In this document: one piece after another, positions 1 through 11,173 of the stretch
Layout of the letters: each line of letters opens with the position of its first letter
Position numbering within the stretch: position 1 is the stretch's first letter
Source: Lentinus brumalis
Taxonomy: Eukaryota > Basidiomycota > Agaricomycetes > Polyporales > Polyporaceae
NCBI GenBank assembly: GCA_001792895.1
Contig: MARA01000020.1
Location: 496,001 to 560,000 of the forward strand
Reading direction: 5' to 3'
Length of the DNA stretch: 64,000 bases
Notes under the pieces: model-generated
Databases searched by the model: none
What the model saw: only the letters and a program-made list of their open reading frames with translations
Told to the model about the DNA's origin: nothing
Made by a program: the position numbers and the translations under genes

Positions 1-540
1 TAGCAAAATGTTCAGTGGCTATTGGTCCTACTCGTGGTGAGGCTTACTGGGGCATTTCTCCCGACGGCGTCCGTAACGGTCATGATGTAATAGTGTCTCT
101 GATCTCCATGGACGATGGCAGGTCGTCCGCTATCGTTCTTCCAGTCTACAAGCACATCAACGATATGCTTCTCGGGCGGATGATGGGCTCTCTGTTGTTT
201 CGAGGAAGTCGTAAGTGACACCAAGTTTACCAACTACTGGGATCACCAAGGGAACACTGCCAGCCTGCTGCTCATACGGGGCATATATCGTCGAGCCGGA
301 TGCATGAAATTCTCATGAGAATCGCTGCCCAAGGCTCCGACATGGTCCCCATGTCGAGGAATTGGCAATCGAGCGGCAAGTGATGGTGGTGGAATACCGC
401 AGAGCAGAGGGCGCTAAACGGTGAGAGTTCTCTCCCTCGACGACCTCCATCACCAAAAATGCAGTAAACGTGATCTTTTTGGCCATGAAGCTATGAAAAA
501 AAACGAGTAGGACATATTGACAGATCCTTCAGTGCCTCGA
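1..540. other. No gene recognised
   Basis: Short overlapping open frames occur on both strands, but I see no family motif and no convincing exon chain. It lies upstream of an F-box remnant. Confidence 0.4.
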
Positions 541-559
541 ACCTACTACACTGCAGCAA

Positions 560-1110
560 GTCAACGCGGATGTCGTGTGCTACATCGCCGAACTCTCTCC
601 GCGAGACTGCCATGGTACTGAAACTCCTGACAGTGACTGGCACAGTGCGATTGAAATTCAATCACATAAGTGAAGTTTTCAATCTTTCCCGGATGGGATC
701 TTCCACTTGCGCAACCTCTCACGACTCCGCCGTATCGATTGCGAACGCACCTCTTTCTTTACCCATAGCGATACCAGAAGCTGGCAAGCTGGTGATGGAG
801 ATCTTGCAGAGTTCCCGGAACATCACCTCCCTTCATTCCCCACATCCGGCAGCGGTCCCTCCCCAGGAGCTCAGAGCGACTCTAGCACCTCGATCGGGTC
901 AGGCTCGCAGATCCCGTCTCCAAGGCGTACGAGAAAGCGGCAATACGCAGGGAATGACAGAGGACGTTGTCCTCGTTGTGCACGTACACCGTTTGCGGTC
1001 CTGCCCCGTGAATGAGAGAAGAAACACTGCCGATGCTGCGAACTTGAGCTCCGACGATTTGATGAAGGCTGACGGCGGACAAGTGTGTGCGTCTCAAAGG
1101 CTGATACTGG
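560..1110 (+). pseudogene. F-box family gene remnant
   Basis: This stretch resembles, at DNA level, the first half of the F-box genes at 26.2 kb and 40.2 kb. It keeps the start region encoding NADVVCYIAEL, the segment around GKLVMEILQSS, and the block ending QELRAT that matches KELRAT in the other copies. The reading frame is broken several times: the N-terminal piece, the middle and the later part sit in different frames, and nothing like the C-terminal half follows. I infer a dead third member of the same F-box family, facing the HPM1 gene. Because the 26.2 and 40.2 kb copies are far more like each other, this is probably an older duplicate. Confidence 0.6.
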
Positions 1111-1267
1111 GCTACATTGCTAGCTAGCGGTCCATCCTGCCCGTGAGGAGGGCGAATGAGGCCAGATCAGTCAGCCAACACGCGAGCACCTCCGATGGAA
1201 AAAGTACGCACCTGGACAGGCAGGTTGTTGTATGGCCCGTGTGCGCTGGCAGAGAGACCCATCGACG

Positions 1268-3039
1268 TTACAGGCTCTCCCAGATCACCCGCATGACACT
1301 CCGTTTGACCCCGCGGTTCCTCTCCAGCACTGTCTGCACCCTTCCTAGCCGCTTACCATCCTTCGGCCGCTCGATCGCCTCGGTGAAGTCGTTGACGCCT
1401 CCCCCAACTCCGAAGTAGACCAGCTTCGCCGCGACGAGACAGAGATACCGCTCGTCAGCCAGCCGTTGGAGGCTGTCGGTATCCGACAACGTCAACCTCG
1501 AAGCCGCTTCGTCGAGGGACCCACCACGAGCCCGACCGGAGGTCGCTCGCCTCATCAGGTCAACGAGGGACTGCAGGCTTGCCGTCCGGTAGATCGTCTC
1601 GGAAGTGAGTAGGATGTCGTAAGGTCCCCGACCCGGCTTGTCCACGTCAAGCGTCGCCCATGATCCGGAAAAGAACTTGAGATCGACTCGATATGTCCGC
1701 AAAGACTCGAGGAATGCAGCCGTCAGGGCCGGCGTGATGGGCAGCTCTCCCGGTTGCGTTGGGTCCGCTGGGGTAGTGGCTCCGCATCTTCTGCTTGTTC
1801 GGCTTCCGTGCCAGCACTTGCGCGGAAGGCTGACGACGCCGGAGACATGTCTGTAACGCAGGGTGAGAAGATGAGACGGAACGCTTAGAGGATGAGAGGG
1901 GAGTGGATGGAGTAAGCTTAGGACCACGCAATGGCCCGAGCTTAGAACCACGCGGTGGCCCGAGCAAGGTGTAGGTAGCAACATGATAGTCGTCAGCAAG
2001 ACGGTACCCTTGCCAAGCCCAGTTATGTATACAAAAGTTCTCAAGCAGCGCGTCAAGTCGGGGTCACGCTTGTTCTGAGCGGAGCGCCCTGGGTATTGCG
2101 AGAAGCTCGGTCAGGCCGATCGGGGAAAGCCCAGTCAACACGCGTCGATACGGCGAAGACCCAGCGAACCTCATAGCCACCTGAGTCTGTACAGTACCCA
2201 CTCGACGGCTGACAAGAGAACGCTCCATTGCTCCATATGGGCATGCGTAGCGCGCGAATGACTTCCGGCGTTGTGATTGAAAATAGAGAAGGGAACTCAC
2301 ACCACGCGAGGATGACGTTCGGAAGAGTGACTAGTCGGAGCACCAGCTCGTTGTAGTCTTGCAGATGGACGATCACGTCGCCGGCAGATTGACCAGGGTC
2401 GGCAGAGAATATCGAGTGGAGCAGGTAAATCGACGGTATTGCTGTCCCGCATCCTAGCTATTGAGTGGCTCAAACCAAAGTCAGCGGTTTGGACGCGTGA
2501 CATACGACCGTCGATGTGTAAAACATACCTCGATAACGCGCTTGCCGCGGATTTTGTTAGCCACGTCGGGTCCATATATCGAGTGAAGGCAGTCCACCAG
2601 GTCTAGACTGCACTCCCATGTCTTCAAGCCTCCTTCGTAAACGCCAGGGACGAGGTCTGAAGGTGCATCGACGAAGTCAACCTCGGAGTGCCCGTCCTTG
2701 GTTCCAGCGTCGTCGAGACAGATCAGCTGCAACCTGGCGTCGAAGAGGTCTCTCCGCGACAGCATAGTCCCTCCACCCGAGCCAAGCGGGATAGATATAG
2801 GCGAAAAGGATATCCCAGGAGGTAGTTTGGAGACCTACAGTGAAAATGAGATCGAAATCGAACGGGCAACGGCTCGTGCAGACGCTCACGAGATCAGCTA
2901 GTGAAATCTCCTTCGAGACGTCCTCTGCGGCGTCCCCCTCGTTGGCTGCTGTGGCTCTACTTGAACCGACATCCTCCGCTGGGAAAACGGACTCTACACC
3001 CTCGTCGAGGTCGTCTACGTCAAAATCGAACTTGAACAT
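1268..3039 (-). CDS. HPM1: Protein-histidine N-methyltransferase (HPM1/METTL18 family)
   Basis: The family methylates a histidine of ribosomal protein uL3 using S-adenosylmethionine. The model is complement(1268..1850, 2301..2457, 2529..2834, 2890..3039), about 398 aa. Landmarks in order are an acidic start MFKFDFDVDDLDE, RRDLFDARLQ, LVPGVYEGGLKTWEC, the SAM-binding motif GKRVIE-LGCGTA split by an intron, VHLQDYN, VILAW-YMSPAS across another intron, ELPITP, FFSGSW and the family signature DILLTSETIYR. The four exons are one base short of a multiple of three. The frame changes at a G4 run (1770-1773, plus strand) between the segments ending EPLP and starting ADPTQPGELP. One extra base there restores the family reading. 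Skipping to an acceptor near 1769 would also stay in frame but lose about 27 conserved residues. The last intron (1851-2300) is unusually long. A decayed copy lies near 17.3 kb. Confidence 0.88.
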
Positions 3040-3675
3040 GGCTGTTCTGCAGCTAGATGGTGTCAGCTAGCTACCTTCACTATTGTCCGTGTATATGGGG
3101 CATACCTAACCACTACTTGATTAGGGTGTGCAACGGTAGTTCGGCGTTATATGTGGGGCGGAAAGAAACGAAGATAAACGCTGCTCGGTAATACCGCGGT
3201 CACCCCAATATAGTAACGTAGACGCCTGTAGTCAGTGAGAAGTTTTGAGTCGGACTTTGCCGAACTCGTCCTATCCACCGTCACCTCACCCTCCTCGAAT
3301 GCGACGAACTGCCTCCACGCAGCTTCACGAATGCGAGCTTCTGTCCAAAAGTAAGCCCGACCCGTTGCCCTGACGCAAGTACGCTCGGACGCCGGCGTTG
3401 GTAGAGTTCATGGACTTCCTGCTAGTAGTAGGACTCTGCCGTGACTCGACCCACTCGCTCACCGACGGATGAGAATGGGAAGGCACAAGTATTTCAATAT
3501 TCAATGCTCACTTACAGCGTCACGCCTCTGTCGGCGCCGACGCACGATTCATTTGTCGGGCCACGTCGGATCTCGTAGCTTTGGACCAAGGACGCTCGTG
3601 CGGTAGCGATACAAAACGAGGACGAGGACGAGACTCAGAAGTACGCTTCTCAGAAACAACCTCGCAGCCAGAAAG
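3040..3675. promoter_or_regulatory. Divergent intergenic region between HPM1 and the aldo/keto reductase
   Basis: The two flanking genes are transcribed away from each other, so this 636-base gap must hold both promoters. I see no further gene and no motif I can name with confidence. Confidence 0.5.
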
Positions 3676-4951
3676 ATGTCCACTGTACCCACCCGCAAAC
3701 TCGGCGACGCGACCGTCTCCGGCATCGGCTATGGTGCCATGGGCATATCCACCGCATATGGGACAGTGCTCCCCGACGAGGAACGTCTGAAGGTAACACA
3801 CTGTTTTGGTGTATGATCCCCCTGAGGCCTCATCTGCCCCTGCTAGATCCTCGATGCACTGTACGAAACTGGTTGCACTCACTGGGACACCGCCAACGTC
3901 TATGGTGACAGCGAAGTGCTTCTCGGAAAATGGTAGGCTCAACTGCATCTATGACTACAAGCCCCTCCTGACAGTCCCTTCATCAGGTTCAAGAAGACCG
4001 GCAAGAGGAACGACATCTTCCTCGCCACCAAGTTCGGCATGTGCAACCCTGCCCTGCCTGACGGCAGGCTCGTCTGCGGTGACCCCGAGTACGCCACTAC
4101 CTCTCTCGAGAAGTCCCTCGACCGCCTCGGCGTCGACAAAGTCGACCTTTGGTACCTCCACAGGGCGGACCAGACCGTCCCGATCGAGAAGACGGTCGCC
4201 GCGATGGCGGAGCAGGTGAAGGCGGGCAAGGTCCGCTACCTCGGCCTTTCGGAGGTTTCCGCCGCGACCCTCCGCCGGGCACATGCGGTCCACCCCATCA
4301 CCGCGCTCCAGGTCGAGTACTCGCCCTTCTCGTACGACATCGAGAAGCCCGAGTACGACCTCCTTCGTACAGCTCGCGAGCTCGGAGTGAAGATCGTCGC
4401 GTACTCCCCGGTCGGGCGTGGGCTCCTGACTGGTCGATTCGTAAGTCCTTTCCGTCCGATGCGTTCCCCACCTTCAGGATTCGATGTCCGAGCCTTTGGA
4501 TGACATTCTCATCGCACACTGCAGAGGTCTCCAGACGACCTGGAGGAGAATGACCGCCGCCGCATCCTCCCGCGATTCTCCGCAGAGAACTTCCCGAACG
4601 TCCTCAAGATCGTCGACGGCATCAAAGCTATCGCCGACAAGCACGGGGCAACGCCCGGACAAGTCGCGATTGCCTGGGTCCTCGCACAGGGCGACGACAT
4701 CCTGCCCATCCCCGGATCGACCAAGATCGCGGTACGTGACCACGAACGATGCATGTTCTCCAGCGTGCTGATACATTCGCATCGTTCTGCAGAACATCAA
4801 GGAGAACATGGCTGCTAGTGCCATCAAGCTGACCAAGGAAGAGGTCGAGCAGATCCGCAAGCTTGCGGTCGAGGCGGACAAGGCCATAGGGACGCGCTAC
4901 CCGGCGCCCCTCCTTGCGCTCACCATGGCTGACACGCCTCCCCTCAACTGA
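3676..4951 (+). CDS. Aldo/keto reductase (AKR13-like)
   Basis: This is a soluble NADPH-dependent reductase of aldehydes or ketones; the substrate is not predictable. Exons 3676..3792, 3847..3932, 3987..4440, 4525..4731 and 4793..4951 give a clean 340-aa frame. The start [10 protein letters not shown] leads directly into the first strand of the barrel, so the ATG at 3676 is well supported. The catalytic tetrad is present: Asp and Tyr in DTANVYG, Lys in LATKFG and His in [26 protein letters not shown] and the cofactor-binding PIPGSTK segment follow in the usual order. Length is normal for the family. Many fungal homologues are annotated as aryl-alcohol or pyridoxal reductases, which is not decidable here. 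No frame damage is seen. Confidence 0.93.
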
Positions 4952-5240
4952 GCAGCCCCGATCATCGACCCATTGACTCTTGCGCTTCCCATGTACCTTT
5001 TTGTTCACATGGATAATGCATCTTGTCTAGACTTTGAGTCAGTAGGATGTACTAGTACTGTGCATCAGTTGAAACCGGCGATTACCTCGGTGATAATCGT
5101 CGGCTGCGAAAGCAACAGTAACAGCATCCGATTCTTTCGTCACAATGCCTCTCCGACATGGAGGTATCGATGGAGTTTCTCCTGTGGTCGTTTCCCTGAA
5201 CGTGACGTTGGCGAAAAAATTGCACGCCAGTACCTCATAA

Positions 5241-5324
5241 GGCGCTACCAGGGATCGAACCTGGGTCTTGGGAAAGCGGACCAATAATCAGAATCCCAAG
5301 TGATGACCACTACACTATAGCGCC
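5241..5324 (-). tRNA. tRNA-Gln (CUG) with a 12-nt intron
   Basis: The reverse strand folds as a tRNA with a 7-bp acceptor stem (GGCGCTA with TAGCGCC) and a T arm with loop GTTCGATC closed by CCAGG/CCTGG. The anticodon loop is TTCTGA-[intron]-T, with anticodon CTG, on a stem TGGGA/TCCCA. The insert lies directly after the base 3' of the anticodon, the standard position for nuclear tRNA introns. Total length is 84 nt, leaving 72 after splicing. No CCA is encoded, as expected for a eukaryote. Confidence 0.9.
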
Positions 5325-5486
5325 GTTGCACAGTAACAAAACGCGCGTTTTCCATCATAGGTGATAACATGCATGGTTTCTTTCAGCGCCGAGTACAATT
5401 CTATGAATCCTCTCTTCCATCCGCTTATCTCAGATGTTGCGTTGAAGCAGCGGGAAGACCTTGCATTGAGCGACTGCATCGGCCTG

Positions 5487-6345
5487 TCATGCCGCATTCG
5501 CCACTACTATGAGCTTTCCAGTTGACATGACACAAACGCGACCATACCTCATCATACGTCGCCTTGAAGCTAGGCCATTCCTTCGCGTCCTCGATGTACT
5601 TCATGATGCGGGTGAAGCGGGGCTCGTGGAGGGCGATCAACATCATCTTCCCATCCTCTTCCGACTGCTTGCCGATATCGTGCTCCAGAAGCATCGCGAC
5701 TCGCGCCAGGAAGGGCGCTATGCCAACGTCCGCGATGGACCAGGCACCCACCGCGAAGCCTGTCACGGGCAGAAGGCGCTGCACGGTGTCCAAGGCACCG
5801 AGCAGGTCAACGGGCTTCCCCTCGAGGAAGAAGTCCCAGAAGAGGGGGAAGAACCTGGTGTCGAAGTAGATGTTGATCATGCGCGCACGAGCGCGGACGA
5901 CGGGGTCTGCAGGAAGGAGACCGGACTCGGGGAAGATGTCGGCAACGAACTCGATGAGAGCGAGCGACTCGGAGAGCTTCATGGACTCGGCTGAAGGTTG
6001 GTCGGGGGAGGTCTCGGGACCACCGTAGGTGATGGCGGGGATCTGTGAGGAAAATGGCGCATTGAACAGAGTAGTAACCTGCCGCACACGACAATAGCTA
6101 CCTTGCCGAGCGGGTTGACCTCGCTATTGAACCATTCAGGGCGTTCGCGCCAGATATCGAAGTTGTAGAGCGTGTACTTTGCCTGCGCATCCTCGAGGGC
6201 GATGAGCACACGGTGAGAGAAGGCAGGAACCTGTCAAATAGAAGGGAAGTGTCAGTAGCGGACAGTGAGACGGAGGAATGGTATAACGAGGAATGGTATA
6301 ACGCACAGGATTAGCGTATAAGGTGATCTGCTCCGTCTGAGACAT
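5487..6345 (-). CDS. Glutathione S-transferase
   Basis: This is a cytosolic detoxification enzyme joining glutathione to electrophiles. Exons complement(5487..5513, 5548..6042, 6102..6230, 6307..6345) give 229 aa, a normal GST length. The N-terminal thioredoxin-like domain has the expected elements: TLYANP-VPAFSHRV, with a Ser in the usual catalytic region, then NPLGK-IPAITYGG with the cis-Pro, and ESLALIEFVAD, the Glu-Ser glutathione-binding pair. The helical C-terminal domain includes WSIADVGIAPFLARV, the conserved Asp-containing motif. The final exon encodes only eight residues (LIVVANAA) and is the least certain part. It sits between the tRNA and the SPATA20-type gene on the same strand; no functional link is evident. 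Confidence 0.9.
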
Positions 6346-7330
6346 CGTTGCGAGGTCTGGGTTATTGAGATGAAGTCCTATGCGTCGATTCACGGTTGCA
6401 CACTTCCTCGCCCTGGCAGGCAAGGTTATAACCATCCCACCGCAATCTGCCGAGGCTCGATGATTCAGCACGGGAGGGTGGACGAGCGATGCCGAGTATG
6501 TCGGGTATCCGACACTTACCGGCGTATCCAAGGAGAATCTGGAGTTGTCAGCAAATCCAAGTACTCAGCAACTCTATGGAGAAGTTATCTGTACGTCGTC
6601 CGGCGGGGTTAACGACGTCAAATTCTGACCACATGAGCGCGATAACTGCTTACCTAGGAGTTGAAATAACAAGGCCGCGACTTCGAGGCTGCCTCGGAGC
6701 GTTCTAGGAATCCTCGTCCGTGCTCACGATGTGGGTAAAAGTATGTCAGCATGGGAGTTGCATTCAGCGATAAACCCTTACATGTGGGTTGTCAGCAGAG
6801 AACATGATACCATACGGCAAGACCTCGACGGTCTTCCTTACGTAGCATGATATGTGGATCATCACGTGTGTGTGCCTCTCAGCCTGCCTCTATCCTGCAC
6901 AATCATCCGTTAGTAATAGATGCGTGCGTGAGCCATGTCTGAACATTCATGATCCTACCATGCAGACACCACTTTACCATCCACGAACTCGAGGCACTCA
7001 TTGATGCCGCACAACAGTTCAGAGAGAGGTCCGTAGAACATCGTGACCAGTTCGTGAGGTACTCGAACACCTTGTCTGCGACAGGCAGTCTAGAATGAAC
7101 GCATAGCGAACCCCCACCTGTCCTACTGTTGCATTACCTCATGCATATTTACAGTGCTAGACGAGGCTGTCAGCAAGCCTTGTTGGTCTTCGCCATGGAT
7201 CCGACCACTCACCTTCCGACGCAGAGTGGAGAAGAAAGGCACAGGGCAATAGATCGCAAATCAACCACCGTGGACACTATCAGTCGATATCGTACAAGAC
7301 CCCTTAGCTGCTACTGAAATTCATCATGGC
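6346..7330. other. Intergenic, no gene recognised
   Basis: This lies between the GST start and the 3' end of the SPATA20-type gene, so it should contain the GST promoter and the terminator of its neighbour. Only short frames without motifs are seen. Confidence 0.5.
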
Positions 7331-10325
7331 TCACGCCGTCGGGATCAACGACAGCCTCTTCTTCAGCTCCTCAGTGTCCTCGATCGGGAGGCCACACGCA
7401 AAGTTCTCGCAAATGCGCACGTTCTCCTTCAATTCAGCCCGGGGCCCTTCGTGTCGAGCTCTTGGACAAGACTGCGAAGGCTGGAATTGAGCTCGGCCAG
7501 CTTCCGCGGGGGGTTCGTCGGGTCGAGGTGGATGAGCACGCGGTTCGGGATGAACGTCGACCGGATGAGCTTGAGGAGCGCGCCTACGGAGGCTCCGTCC
7601 TGCTTGCTCGCCGTGTGTATGAACTAGTATCGCTCGGTGTCATGAATGGATGGAGAGAGAGACAGTGCGTGATCGGACATACCTGCATGTATCCCTTGTC
7701 CGCCATCAGCGCGGCGCTGACCATCGTCGCAAGTGCAAAGGGCGCCTGCTTCAGCAGCTGGCCGTTTGTAGCGATAATGCTCTGTCCCTTCTCGTTGTAC
7801 TCCGCATGCTTGTCCTCTGCAAAGTGTGCGAGCCGCTGCAGGTTCGAGAGCGAAACGGACACCGCGCTCGGCTCAGCACCATCCTACTTGACACGTCAGC
7901 GACGCTACGACTATCACCGGACAGGTTACGAACCTGAGCATCTTTCATCCGGATGAGAATGTGCGGGTCGGGCGCAGACGCGAAGTACCCTCCACCCTCC
8001 GAGTCGTAGAACAGCTCGTCTTGCTTCTTCTGCAGGTCGATCGCCCACACGAGATACTCCTCCTTCGCGCTAGCCTCGTAGAGGTCAAGCAAGCCTGCCG
8101 ACATGCATGCGTCAGTCTCAGCGACGAATCCACGCATGCTGGACACACCTTGGATGAGGAACGCGTAGTCGTCGGCCTGGCCGGTCGGGCCTTGGCCCTC
8201 GCGGTAGCTCCGCCGCAGCTCGCCGGTCTGCTCGTTGTAAAGGTGCGTGCGGATGAACGCGGCGGAATTTTCGGCGAGCTTGAGTGCCTTGGTCGCGATG
8301 TCGCTTTCAGCGCCGAGGACCTCGTATGCGCGCGAAAGCCCGGAGATCTATGCGGGCAATCATGTAGACAGACCGGATAAGTCGGACACCTGTAACGCAC
8401 CATGAGACCGTTCCAGCACGTCAGAATCTTGTCGTCGAGGTGAGGCCGCGGACGGTACTTGTTGCGATACTCGCGCAGCTGAGCCAGGTCGGCTTCCAAA
8501 ATCTTCTGCACTTCTTCGACAGACTTGCCGAATTTATCGGCCGTCTCTTCGGAAGTGTGCGCGGTGAACAGGACGTTCTAAGGAAATACCAATCAGCAAA
8601 CTCCGATAGTGGAACGATCTGGGAAGAAGACTACCTGTCCCTTCAGCTCTCCCTGGATGTCGTGCGATGGATCACAATTCCCCTGCTCCTTGACACCAAA
8701 GTGGTACTTAAACATCTCTGCATCCTCCCCGAGAAGTTCGTCGAGCTGCTTGGTCGTCCAGACGTAGAACGCGCCCTCCTTCTTGACGGTGTCGTCATTC
8801 GACGGGAGGGAGTCAGCGTCCTCGGCGCTGTAGAATCCGCCTTCGGGGCTGGTGAGGTCTTTCCCGACATAGGATATGATGTCCTTCGCCATCAGCTCAA
8901 GCGTCGTCTTGTCGCGTGACGATCCGGGGAGCAGCTGGTATGAATCGAGGGCGGAAGAGAGGAGCTGCGCTTGGTCGTACCTAGGCATGCTCGTGAGTAT
9001 GGGGACTGCCACCGAGGCCAAGGGCTACTGACAGCATCTTCTCGACTAGGGGCCGAGCGATCAGCACGGTGCTCGGATAGCAGCAGAACAGGGAACTCAC
9101 AGTGTGGCACGTGCCAATGCTCGTCCACGGAGTATCGCGAGAAGCCGCCACCGACTACGTCTCGGATGCCTCCGTTGTAGATCTTGGTCATAGTAAAGAC
9201 AGCCATGTCCCGGGCCTTCTCCGCATTCCTCTTGTCCTGCGCGGACGCGCTTGCGTCGCTCAGGTGGAACGCAGCGTAGCGAGAGAGGAAGTGCAGGGTC
9301 TGCGCTGGGGACGGAAACTTCGGCGCGCCTCCGAACCCTCCGTGTACGGCGTCGAATTGTTTGTCTAGACGCTGGAAGATCTTGGACGCCAGGGGTCTCA
9401 CTGTGACGCCCCCCTCTGGCGCCGTCTGCATGTGTCTGTGGGTCAGACAGGGCTGAGACGGCGGGTACTCGTACGCACATTCGACGACTCTCGCAGCATA
9501 TCGATCACTTGCTTCCCAGACTCGATACACCGGTTCGGGTCTCTCTCCCACCTATCGCCCAGTCAGCACGATTGGAGCGTGTAGTGAGAGCCGTAAAAAC
9601 ACCCACACTTCGGCGAGCTTCATCAGAACCTCTCGGAAGGTTCCTTTCGGGAAGTACGTCTGTGCATACATCAGCACACGGTCGAAGTCGGAAAACCTGG
9701 CGGAGGCATACCCCAGCGAAGAAAGGATGCAGATCCGGTGTCAACCCTGCACTCACACCATCATCAGTGCTGCACGACCCGTTAAGCCAAGGGAGTACTC
9801 ACAAACAGACATGGGCCATCCACCGCGGCCATTCGTAGCTTGGAGGAAGGTCATGTACAGCCTGTCGACGTCTGGCCTCTCCTCCCGGTCGACCTGCACG
9901 ACGAGGATTACTGTGCTTGCTGCAACAATGGTCGACGAGACTCATACCTTGATGTTGACATAGTGTTCGTTCATGATTTTCGCTGTCAGCTCGTCCTCGA
10001 AGCTCTCGTGTGCCAGCACATGGCACCAGTGGCACGCAGAATATCCGACCTGAAACATGAGCGTCGGTAAGCAGAGTAAGTAGTAGCGGAATAGATCGCA
10101 CGTACCGAGAGGAAGATGGGCTTGTTCTCGCGTTTGGCCTTGTCAAATGCTTCCTGGCCCCATTCGTACCAGTCAACCTATATCGAATGGTGTAGTCAGC
10201 GTAATCGCTGTAGCAGTGTGTAAGAGTCGGATACTTACGGGGTTGTTCGCATGTTGGAGGAGGTATGGGCTCTTGGAGTTCACCAGGCTGTTTACGGGTC
10301 GGTTCGTACTATGGGAGCTGCTCAT
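7331..10325 (-). CDS. SPATA20/YyaL-type protein (thioredoxin-like plus six-hairpin domain)
   Basis: This family joins an N-terminal thioredoxin-like domain to an (alpha/alpha)6 barrel; its biochemical role is not settled. Fifteen exons can be chained without a gap in phase: 10325-10239, 10177-10106, 10049-9948, 9893-9803, 9746-9712, 9659-9607, 9551-9479, 9425-9101, 9045-9033, 8980-8635, 8577-8401, 8347-8149, 8094-7934, 7883-7683 and 7623-7331. Signatures are [15 protein letters not shown], the redox-like [61 protein letters not shown] and CENFACG near the end. Exon 9 is only 13 nt. The last exon needs one extra base in a G4 run at 7441-7444 to reach the conserved tail; as written it stops early. 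An upstream in-frame ATG at 10499 would add 58 residues rich in Arg, His, Leu and Ser, possibly a mitochondrial presequence. Confidence 0.9.
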
Positions 10326-11173
10326 ATTCCGACGCTGTGTGGATGGTTTCTCTCGATGATGAGGGAGGTTGTTCGAGTGAATAGTATCGGTGGCAAGAGA
10401 GAGGAATTTCGGTCGATGTGCCAGACGCAGAAGTTTGCCAGCGTGCGATCGCAGTGGCGTCGTATGGAAATAAGGAAGATGGTGGTACAAGAGAGACATA
10501 GAACCAAATGGCCCACATGTGGTTAAAGAATGTCATCGTTTCAGCTGGCAGTATAGTGGTAGGGGATGACGTCACTAGTCGGGTGATGTGACGTTGACCC
10601 TAACCCTGCGGCTAGCCCCCACGCGCGTTGCGGCTTGGTGGAGACGCTCGAACAACGATCTTGAACCCAACTGGGTTCTGTCCAGATGTCATGCGGCCTA
10701 ATACTGCGATCAGGCAGCACGAACTTCATGGAGGTGCGACAAAGATATGGCTACGCCCCCGATTCCCCCATATTACAGCGCAATCACACATTATCCCGGA
10801 CGCGGCAAACTTCAAAGTCTTGTAGCAACTTCAATCTGAACGGGACTCGGACCACACAGGCAATCTATGACCGCAAGGCTAGCGCTTTTGCGGCTGCATG
10901 ACCAAATCGTGAGAGATGCAGCGCCGCTGTCTGTCAACGCACAGCTTCTCGACTGACCGCATCGAACGTTCCTGTGAACCTTGTCAGGGTCAGACTGGCC
11001 GCCGGCTGTGAGCCCTGCCCTTCACTGACCTCACCCCCATGTTCTCTTTTCTCAAAGTATTCAGCTACTCTGTACTTGCGATAAGGGCTACGGCATCGCA
11101 ACACGCACAGGTGAGCAGCCATTCAGCGCGGTTCAATGTGTTTGTGGAGTGACGACAGCTACCCCTCATACAG
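10326..11173. other. Divergent intergenic region
   Basis: This should contain the SPATA20 promoter and the 5' part of the TAP-like gene. The first exon of the latter, probably encoding a signal peptide, must lie here, but I could not place it. Confidence 0.4.
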
